From Candidatus Cloacimonadota bacterium (GTDB lineage Bacteria > Cloacimonadota > Cloacimonadia > Cloacimonadales > JAJBBL01), in the NCBI GenBank assembly GCA_020532365.1, contig JAJBBL010000189.1, positions 1-5,267 of the forward strand: a stretch of DNA of 5,267 bases, given 5' to 3'. Numbering within the stretch: the first letter of the stretch is position 1; each line of letters starts with the position of its first letter. Below, one piece after another: positions 1-4,278 of this stretch. Both the position numbers and the translations under genes were made by a program. A model generated the notes under the pieces. That model searched no databases, was not told the DNA's origin, and was given only the letters and a program-made list of their open reading frames with translations.

Positions 1-140
1 ACAAAAAAGATATTTCTGGAAGCTATAATTTCCTCGATAAACTGGTTAAAGATTCTTATGGAATACGGTTGGTAGCGATGTATGTCTCGGTACCTGAACA
101 AAAGTGGTCAACTATCATGAATACAAGAGGTAAACAATGA
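1..140 (+). CDS. C-terminal end of an upstream gene, probably HamA-like (DUF1837) nuclease partner
   Basis: An open frame enters from the left edge (first full codon at 3) and ends at TGA 138-140, giving 45 residues of a C-terminus. The tail contains a hydrophobic, strand-like stretch (GIRLVAMYVSVP), then a short polar end (KWSTIMNTRGKQ). The stop overlaps the start of the next gene in the arrangement ATGA, which indicates translational coupling in one operon. No catalytic residues are in view, so the function cannot be read from this fragment. In Hachiman (HamAB) and the related AbpAB systems, a DUF1837 protein with a PD-(D/E)XK-type nuclease fold is encoded directly before the large helicase. 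The neighbour found here therefore makes HamA the best guess. Being an open frame in the coupled position is seen; the family name is inferred from context only. Confidence 0.6.
   Translation, partial: KKDISGSYNFLDKLVKDSYGIRLVAMYVSVPEQKWSTIMNTRGKQ
125..130 (+). promoter_or_regulatory. Ribosome binding site of the helicase gene
   Basis: AAGAGG lies 6 bases before the ATG at 137 and inside the end of the upstream frame. The spacing is optimal for a Shine-Dalgarno site. Together with the ATGA overlap it supports 137 as the true start. No room for a separate promoter is visible, so the helicase is probably expressed from the upstream gene's transcript. Confidence 0.6.
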
Positions 141-3100
141 GTGTACAAAGTATAAGCAAATACTCTGTGTTAGAACAAGCATATCCGGATATGCTGAAAG
201 GGGTCGGCACACTCATTCAAAAGGGTAAGATGTCAAAGCGATTTTCTTCTATCAAATTAACAGAAGAAGAATTCAAGTTGCTTGAAATGGCTAAAGAACT
301 CTGCGAAATAAAGATCATAGAAATGTGGAATGATAACGATAATTCAGAGTTTAAGTCAGTTTGTGTAACCTATTTCGATATTGCAAGTCAAATTCCAATT
401 AAAACTAAAGATGAGCAAGGTATATATGAGTGGCTTAAGTTGATAGCGTTTGGTTATTTAGGAGAACACTGGCACTTTGTGCTACAATTGCTGAAGGATA
501 AGCGAGGAGAAATAAATGCACTTGAGGTCAAAGAGGGTTGGAGTATTAGACTATTAACGCTTTGCCTTAAGGCTTTGGTTTACTTGGTGGTGAAAGATAA
601 CTCGAAAGACATCAAGGAAGCGAAGAGGTTGATCGACCGTTTAAGAGATGAACAGGAGAAATTTGAGAAAGGCTACCTTGCCACCTTTTCGGAGGACAAC
701 CATCCTTATGTTGCGGCCGAGTTAGTCTCTTTATATTACTTCGCTAAAAGTATTGAGGTTTTGGGTAATTATTTGCTTGAGGGAAAACCCTCCTTTAATT
801 CTGAAATTAAGCGTAATCTTGATGTATCGAGAAGATTTGCCTCTTTATCAGACAACATTTTGTTGGAATTATTCCTCCAGTTCTTTGAATCTTTCGCAAA
901 AAAAATGATCCATAATACTATCTGGCATAACACAACTGGTTTCAATAGCTTGATATCTGATTTTAACCGCTTTATTTCAGGAAGAGAGCAGCGTGGTGTT
1001 TATGAATTATTGTATCCTCAACAGAGATCTTTTGGGCAGCTGTTGAACCCGGTTAATAGAGCTATAGTGCTTAGCTTGCCAACTTCCAGTGGGAAAACAA
1101 TGATAGCAGAATACAGAATACTTCAGGCTTTAAATAATTACCAAAAAGTAGGAGGTTGGGTTGCCTATGTAGTGCCAACTAAAACATTAGTTAACCAAAC
1201 CTTTATACAATTGACCAGAGATTTTGGTGGAATCGGGTTGAAGGTTGAAAAAGCGAGTGGTGCAATTGAGTTAGATGGATTTGAACAACATCTTGTGGAG
1301 AATGGTGGGTTAAAGGCTGATTTCGACATCTTGGTGACGACTTATGAAAAGATGAATCTCCTTGTCAGACAGAAATTGGGTACTACGGAAGAACGTCCCT
1401 TAGTTCTTACTGTAGTGGATGAAGCTCATAATATTGAGCAGGAGCAAAGAGGGCTAAACTTAGAATTACTGTTGGCAACAATTAAAAATGACTGTAAAGA
1501 GGTCAGCTTTCTACTAATGACACCTGACATCAAAAATGCTTCTGCCATAAGTGAGTGGTTGGCTGAAGACAGAGGGCATGTTATCAGTCTCGATCTCGAT
1601 TGGTGGCAACCGAATGAAAGAGTAGTTGGTGCTATACAGGTGGAAGGTAAAGGGGGTAGAAATAGAGATTTCAATGTGTTGTTGAAAGCTCTTCATACTG
1701 ACAAAGGTACCTATCATATTGGCGAGGACATACATTTAGTTGCAATCGAAGACGCAGCAGAGCCAATATCAAAGATAGTTGGAGCTAAAAAGAAGATAGC
1801 TACTTTAACAGCTTCAAGAATGTTGGATATAGAAAAGCCAATGTTGGTGATAGTTGGGAGAGTGGCTGATACATTCAGTGTAGCCGAAGAGTTGTATAAT
1901 GCTTCAGATGTGAGTTTTGAAGAGGATGAGGATGTAAACTTATTGATAAAGTTTGTTCGAAATGAGTTGGGCGATGATTTTCCTTTAGCAAGATTTCTAC
2001 AGAAAAGAATAGGGATACATTGTTCAGCTTTGCCTGATGAAATTAGATACCTAATTGAAGACTTGATGTGTAGTCGAAAGCTGCAAGCATTGGTTGCTAC
2101 TACTACAGTTGCTCAAGGCATTAATTTTCCCGTCTCAAAAGTAATAATGGGCGCTTACAATTACCCGTATACGGGGGATATGCCTGTAAGAGATTTTTGG
2201 AATATAGCCGGTAGAGTTGGTAGAGTAGGTCAGGATAATATTGGGTGGATAGGATTGGCTGCTAAAAACGAAGAGGATATTAAAAAGATTACTAAATATG
2301 TGCACAAAGCATCTGAAGATTTGCAAAGTCAATTAAGTGATGCTCTTGAAAAAGCGAAAGAGCTCGAGGATGCGAACTTCAATACATTGCTGCATAGAGA
2401 CGATAGATGGTCTCAAATCTTACAGTATATTTCCCATTTGAGTAGAGAATTCAGGGATAGAGAGTCTTTTTTAGCTCATCTTGATATAAAGCTTCAAGGT
2501 ACGCTTGGTTATAATCAGTTAACTCAGGAAAATAAAAACTTTTTGCGAGAAAAATTGCGAGACTACGCAAAAGACTTGAAAGATGAAGATGCAAGTCAGG
2601 CTGATGAAACGGGGTTTTCAACCGTATCAATAAGAAATATGGCGGGTAAGTTACGAGAGTGTAAGTTAACGCCATCGGATTGGACTAAAAAACAGTTGTT
2701 CTCTAAGGAGAATGAGAATATGCGTAAACTTGTCGGTATAATGATGAATACCCACGAAATAAGAAAATCAATGCAGAGCTTGAATCTTAAAAAAAGCTCG
2801 ATTGATGGCTCGATAATATCAGAATTGCTCATTGATTGGGTCAATGGGAGCAATATACCAGACATTGCAGCTAAAGTCTACCCCGAGGAATCGGAAAATG
2901 CTATTGCTAAAACAGCGAAAGCTTTATATAGTACCATAATAAACTCTGTTTCTTGGAGTATGGCTGCATTACAGAGAATACCGACAAGTGGAGTTAAATG
3001 GGATAAACTGTCTGAAGTCGAAAAAAAGCAAATGGCAAATCTGCCCGCGTATGTATACTATGGTGTTAACACTGACGAAGGGGTATTGATGAGGAAAAAT

Positions 3101-3310
3101 AATGTGCCGAGAAGTATAGCCAATAATATCGGGAAACAGTTCAGCAAAGAGGTCGATGGCGAAATATTTAATCAGCCATCATCGTCTGTATACGAATGGT
3201 TGAAAAATCAAACGCCAGATACATGGAGTAAAGCTCGTTCTTCAAAATCACTGCTCTCAGGTGAAGACTATCATAAAGTATGGAAAAAATTAAATGGAAT
3301 CAGTGAGTAG
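137..3310 (+). CDS. hamB: Ski2-like DEAH-box helicase, HamB-like (Hachiman anti-phage defence)
   Basis: This 1057-residue cytoplasmic superfamily 2 helicase/ATPase lacks any visible signal peptide or membrane segment. Residues 1 to about 290 are a charged, mostly helical N-terminal region. The motor follows: YPQQR (293-297), Walker A PTSSGKT (315-321), PTKTLVNQ (347-354), TTYEK (401-405), DEAH (428-431), LLMTPDI as motif III (459-465), MLVIVGR (569-575) opening RecA domain 2, HCSALP (628-633), TTTVAQGINFP as motif V (655-665), and NIAGRVGRVGQ as motif VI with likely arginine fingers R693 and R696. The C-terminal third is helical and ends with an LPAYVYYGVN (969-978) and VPR (990-992) signature. 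All ATPase motifs are intact, so it looks functional. In Hachiman, HamB is known to act as a DNA-surveying motor that holds and then unleashes the HamA nuclease. The ATGA link to the preceding gene fits this. Arginine is often AGA, unlike tuf downstream. Another Ski2-type defence helicase such as AbpB is the main alternative. Confidence 0.8.
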   Translation: MSVQSISKYSVLEQAYPDMLKGVGTLIQKGKMSKRFSSIKLTEEEFKLLEMAKELCEIKIIEMWNDNDNSEFKSVCVTYFDIASQIPIKTKDEQGIYEWLKLIAFGYLGEHWHFVLQLLKDKRGEINALEVKEGWSIRLLTLCLKALVYLVVKDNSKDIKEAKRLIDRLRDEQEKFEKGYLATFSEDNHPYVAAELVSLYYFAKSIEVLGNYLLEGKPSFNSEIKRNLDVSRRFASLSDNILLELFLQFFESFAKKMIHNTIWHNTTGFNSLISDFNRFISGREQRGVYELLYPQQRSFGQLLNPVNRAIVLSLPTSSGKTMIAEYRILQALNNYQKVGGWVAYVVPTKTLVNQTFIQLTRDFGGIGLKVEKASGAIELDGFEQHLVENGGLKADFDILVTTYEKMNLLVRQKLGTTEERPLVLTVVDEAHNIEQEQRGLNLELLLATIKNDCKEVSFLLMTPDIKNASAISEWLAEDRGHVISLDLDWWQPNERVVGAIQVEGKGGRNRDFNVLLKALHTDKGTYHIGEDIHLVAIEDAAEPISKIVGAKKKIATLTASRMLDIEKPMLVIVGRVADTFSVAEELYNASDVSFEEDEDVNLLIKFVRNELGDDFPLARFLQKRIGIHCSALPDEIRYLIEDLMCSRKLQALVATTTVAQGINFPVSKVIMGAYNYPYTGDMPVRDFWNIAGRVGRVGQDNIGWIGLAAKNEEDIKKITKYVHKASEDLQSQLSDALEKAKELEDANFNTLLHRDDRWSQILQYISHLSREFRDRESFLAHLDIKLQGTLGYNQLTQENKNFLREKLRDYAKDLKDEDASQADETGFSTVSIRNMAGKLRECKLTPSDWTKKQLFSKENENMRKLVGIMMNTHEIRKSMQSLNLKKSSIDGSIISELLIDWVNGSNIPDIAAKVYPEESENAIAKTAKALYSTIINSVSWSMAALQRIPTSGVKWDKLSEVEKKQMANLPAYVYYGVNTDEGVLMRKNNVPRSIANNIGKQFSKEVDGEIFNQPSSSVYEWLKNQTPDTWSKARSSKSLLSGEDYHKVWKKLNGISE

Positions 3311-3332
3311 TGTAGCAGGAAGGGAATTCAAG

Positions 3333-3348
3333 GTTGTGAAGTTGTGAA
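3333..3348 (+). repeat. Two tandem GTTGTGAA 8-mers (unit A)
   Basis: GTTGTGAA occurs twice head to tail at 3333-3340 and 3341-3348 and is followed by GT. The matching place in unit B has about three units, so the number of 8-mers differs between copies, as expected for slippage. Confidence 0.8.
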
Positions 3349-3365
3349 GTAAAAAAGAGGTCGCT

Positions 3366-3392
3366 CGCAGATTACACAGATCTCATAGATTG
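3366..3392 (+). repeat. Three tandem CRCAGATYT-like 9-mers (unit A)
   Basis: Reading in steps of nine gives CGCAGATTA, CACAGATCT and CATAGATTG. The core CAGAT recurs every 9 bases. The same three-step array is present in unit B. Confidence 0.8.
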
Positions 3393-3433
3393 AAAAGAAA
3401 AAGACAGATGTTTAAGGATGCAATAGATGGTAG

Positions 3434-3468
3434 CCTAATGATCACAGGTTTGCACCTGGTGATTAAGG
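3434..3468 (+). other. Bulged hairpin in unit A
   Basis: CCT (3434-3436) pairs with AGG (3466-3468), and 3439-3449 pairs with 3454-3465. The loop is TTGC (3450-3453). One G is bulged near 3458, AA at 3437-3438 is bulged, and one G-T wobble occurs. This gives about 14 pairs. No T-run follows, so it is not an ordinary terminator. The aligned stretch of unit B keeps the loop and right flank but pairs poorly. Confidence 0.5.
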
Positions 3469-3483
3469 CAATACCCAAGAGAG

Positions 3484-3521
3484 TTAAAAGGAAATCGGGT
3501 GTTTTAATTTGGATTCCTTAA
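3484..3521 (+). other. AT-rich bulged inverted repeat in the A-specific segment
   Basis: TTAA-GGA-ATC on the left can pair with GGATTCCTTAA (3511-3521), with small A bulges. A competing pairing is TTAAAA (3484-3489) with TTTTAA (3502-3507). The segment is absent from unit B. Significance is uncertain in AT-rich sequence. Confidence 0.35.
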
Positions 3522-3554
3522 AGCATTGGTGAATCGAACGTAAAAGATCTGGCT

Positions 3555-3590
3555 GGTGGAGCAAGCCCCACCCCTACCGGAAAATCGGTA
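3555..3590 (+). other. Two adjacent hairpins of unit A (GGTGG/CCACC and TACCG/CGGTA)
   Basis: GGTGG (3555-3559) pairs with CCACC (3568-3572) around an 8-base AGCAAGCC loop. TACCG (3575-3579) pairs with CGGTA (3586-3590). CCCCA (3566-3570) could instead pair with TGGGG (3597-3601), so alternative folds exist. The first hairpin has a counterpart in unit B, and the second does not. No T-run follows. Confidence 0.5.
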
Positions 3591-3647
3591 AACCATTGGG
3601 GCGCATACAGCTGCCGGGCACCCTGCATATGTAATGAAAGGTTAATA

Positions 3648-3703
3648 TGGTATTCAATGGTAGGATAATACCACGTTAAAAATGTTTAGTACCACATTGA
3701 AAA
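3648..3703. repeat. Inverted repeat and 21-base spaced direct repeats in the A-specific segment
   Basis: TGGTATT (3648-3654) is the exact inverse of AATACCA (3667-3673). TACCACGTTAAAA (3669-3681) is followed 21 bases later by TACCACATTGAAA (3690-3702), and TATTCAATGGTA (3651-3662) resembles the same motif in reverse. Two sites in one direction, two helical turns apart, plus one inverted site would suit a protein-binding region. The sequence is AT-rich and chance is possible. Confidence 0.4.
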
Positions 3704-3763
3704 CTTGAGTAAATAAAATATGAACTTTAAAGAGCTTGGGAGTCATAACCGAGCAAAAGGAAA

Positions 3764-3780
3764 GATTTTTTTAGAAAATC
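3764..3780. repeat. GATTTT/AAAATC palindrome closing unit A
   Basis: GATTTT (3764-3769) and AAAATC (3775-3780) are exact inverse arms around a TTTAG centre. The same palindrome closes unit B at 4119-4135. Confidence 0.55.
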
Positions 3781-3792
3781 AGTGCCGTGTCA

Positions 3793-3812
3793 CCCCTATA
3801 TATAAGTAGGGG
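3793..3812. other. CCCCTA/TAGGGG hairpin between units A and B
   Basis: CCCCTA (3793-3798) and TAGGGG (3807-3812) form an exact 6-bp stem with an 8-base AT-rich loop, just before the first base of unit B. There is no T-run, so it is not a standard terminator. Confidence 0.5.
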
Positions 3813-3834
3813 CTAAGCAGGAAGGCGGAGCTAA

Positions 3835-3858
3835 GTTGTGAAGTTGTGTAGTTTTGAA
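3835..3858 (+). repeat. Three tandem GTTGTGAA-like 8-mers (unit B)
   Basis: GTTGTGAA, GTTGTGTA and GTTTTGAA lie head to tail and are followed by GT, as in unit A. One 8-mer more than unit A. Confidence 0.75.
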
Positions 3859-3875
3859 GTGAAAAAGAAGTCGCT

Positions 3876-3902
3876 CGCAGATTTCACAGATCTCACAGAT
3901 TA
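3876..3902 (+). repeat. Three tandem CRCAGATYT 9-mers (unit B)
   Basis: The steps read CGCAGATTT, CACAGATCT and CACAGATTA. This array is more regular than the one in unit A, suggesting that it is closer to the ancestral form. Confidence 0.8.
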
Positions 3903-3989
3903 AAAGAATAATTAAGGATTATATTGGATGGATAGTTTAGCGGGTAAAGGTTTGCGTCTAACGGTTAAGGCTCGCAAAACAAATAAACG

Positions 3990-4007
3990 GGCGGAGCAAG
4001 TCCCGCA
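3990..4007 (+). other. GCGG/CCGC hairpin of unit B
   Basis: GCGG (3991-3994) pairs with CCGC (4003-4006) around AGCAAGTC. Relative to unit A, the third pair changed from T-A to C-G, so pairing is kept. CGGG (3988-3991) with CCCG (4002-4005) is an alternative fold. Confidence 0.45.
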
Positions 4008-4118
4008 CCCTACGAATAAATAAACGCAATAAAGATGAGCGGGGGGAGTAAGCCGAATTTCAATAGAAATGTGAGTCTTGGCGGCTCAATATTAAGTGCT
4101 TTATTTTGAGGAGGATAA

Positions 4119-4135
4119 GATTTTTTTTAAAAATC
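4119..4135. repeat. GATTTTT/AAAAATC palindrome closing unit B
   Basis: The arms GATTTTT (4119-4125) and AAAAATC (4129-4135) are exact inverses. Both arms are one base longer than in unit A, keeping the symmetry. It lies just before the TTGACA box. Confidence 0.55.
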
Positions 4136-4137
4136 AG

Positions 4138-4166
4138 TTGACACTTTCGCGGTAGGATATTTTTTG
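4138..4166 (+). promoter_or_regulatory. Candidate tuf promoter
   Basis: TTGACA at 4138-4143 is a perfect -35 hexamer. A matching -10 is poor: TATTTT at 4158-4163 leaves only 14 bases between the boxes. The stretch TATTTTTTG (4158-4166) comes within one base of a Bacteroidetes-type TAnnTTTG element. A start here would leave a leader of roughly 105 bases before tuf. Only the TTGACA is convincing. Confidence 0.35.
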
Positions 4167-4215
4167 AGCAGTCACACAAGTAGCGTGAAAAACTGTTTAC
4201 TCGCTATTAAATGTA

Positions 4216-4248
4216 AAGTACATCAAATAACTGAAAAATGATGTATTT
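4216..4248. promoter_or_regulatory. 10-bp inverted repeat in the tuf leader
   Basis: TACATCA (4219-4225) and TGATGTA (4239-4245) are exact inverse arms. The stem extends outward to 10 pairs (4216 with 4248), including one G-T wobble, around a 13-base A-rich loop. It ends 17 bases before the ribosome binding site. It could be an operator or a leader hairpin affecting tuf expression. It lacks the GC content of a terminator. Confidence 0.45.
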
Positions 4249-4265
4249 ATCGATCTTTATTAGCC

Positions 4266-4272
4266 AAGGAGG
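4266..4272 (+). promoter_or_regulatory. Strong ribosome binding site of tuf
   Basis: AAGGAGG is a full Shine-Dalgarno sequence 6 bases before the ATG at 4279. It is what a highly translated gene would need, and it fixes the start that gives the conserved MAKEKF N-terminus. Confidence 0.9.
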
Positions 4273-4278
4273 AAAAGA

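Larger units (their letters stand above)
3314..3780 (+). repeat. Composite intergenic repeat, unit A
   Basis: This unit begins four bases after the helicase stop. Its modules recur in the same order in unit B: AGCAGGAAGG (3314-3323), GTTGTGAA twice (3333-3348), GTCGCTCGCAGATT leading into three 9-mers (3366-3392), TTAAGGAT (3412-3419), GATGG...TAG with GGTTTGC and TTAAGGC (3427-3469), a GGTGG/CCACC hairpin followed by CCCTAC (3555-3577), and a GATTTT/AAAATC palindrome followed by AG (3764-3782). It is longer than unit B because of extra segments near 3470-3550 and 3590-3720, which carry additional hairpins. The function is unknown. The strand is given only as the reading direction of the comparison. 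Confidence 0.75.
3816..4135 (+). repeat. Composite intergenic repeat, unit B
   Basis: This diverged second copy is offset about 502 bases from unit A. The best-preserved stretch includes GTCGCTCGCAGATTTCACAG at 3870-3889, which differs from unit A by a single base over the same 20 positions. Modules are AGCAGGAAGG (3816-3825), about three GTTGTGAA-like 8-mers (3835-3858), three 9-mers (3876-3902), TTAAGGAT (3912-3919), GGTTTGC...TTAAGGC (3949-3971), a GGCGG hairpin followed by CCCTAC (3990-4013), and a GATTTTT/AAAAATC palindrome followed by AG (4119-4137). It lacks the two extra segments of unit A. It ends directly beside the TTGACA box in front of tuf, so the repeat may abut or contribute to the tuf promoter. 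Confidence 0.75.
3311..4278. other. Gene-free intergenic region built from a diverged repeat pair
   Basis: All frames are broken by frequent stops, and no start with a good ribosome binding site opens a credible gene before tuf. The first four-fifths consist of two related composite units (described separately). The last roughly 140 bases are the probable tuf control region. No tRNA, tmRNA, RNase P, SRP RNA or CRISPR array was recognised. There is no GC-rich hairpin followed by a T-run that would give an ordinary terminator for the helicase operon. Confidence 0.8.

Noticed and set aside
1426..2865. Several open frames of 65-89 codons on the minus strand or in other frames within the helicase gene
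   Set aside because: They overlap the clearly coding helicase frame, have no recognisable domain, and look like shadow frames.
3720..3809. 29-codon open frame starting ATGAACTTTAAAGAG
   Set aside because: There is no ribosome binding site, it spans the unit A palindrome, and it is not preserved in unit B.
3575..3812. Intrinsic terminator for the helicase operon
   Set aside because: The hairpins present are not followed by T-runs, and the T-runs at 3766-3772 and 4121-4128 are not preceded by GC-rich stems.
3366..3902. Possible CRISPR array
   Set aside because: The direct repeats are 8-9 base tandem units without spacers, plus one long duplicated pair. There is no regular repeat-spacer pattern and no cas gene.
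4035..4109. 24-codon open frame starting ATGAGCGGG
   Set aside because: There is no ribosome binding site, and no counterpart in unit A.
4108..4114. GAGGAGG resembling a strong ribosome binding site
   Set aside because: No start codon follows at a usable distance, and the motif is not conserved in unit A.
3314..4135. Complete insertion sequence
   Set aside because: There is no transposase frame, no terminal inverted repeats bounding the units, and no recognisable target duplication.
3311..4278. tRNA or housekeeping RNA gene before tuf
   Set aside because: I found no cloverleaf with a GGTTCGAATCC-like arm, and no signature of tmRNA, SRP RNA, 6S RNA or RNase P RNA.
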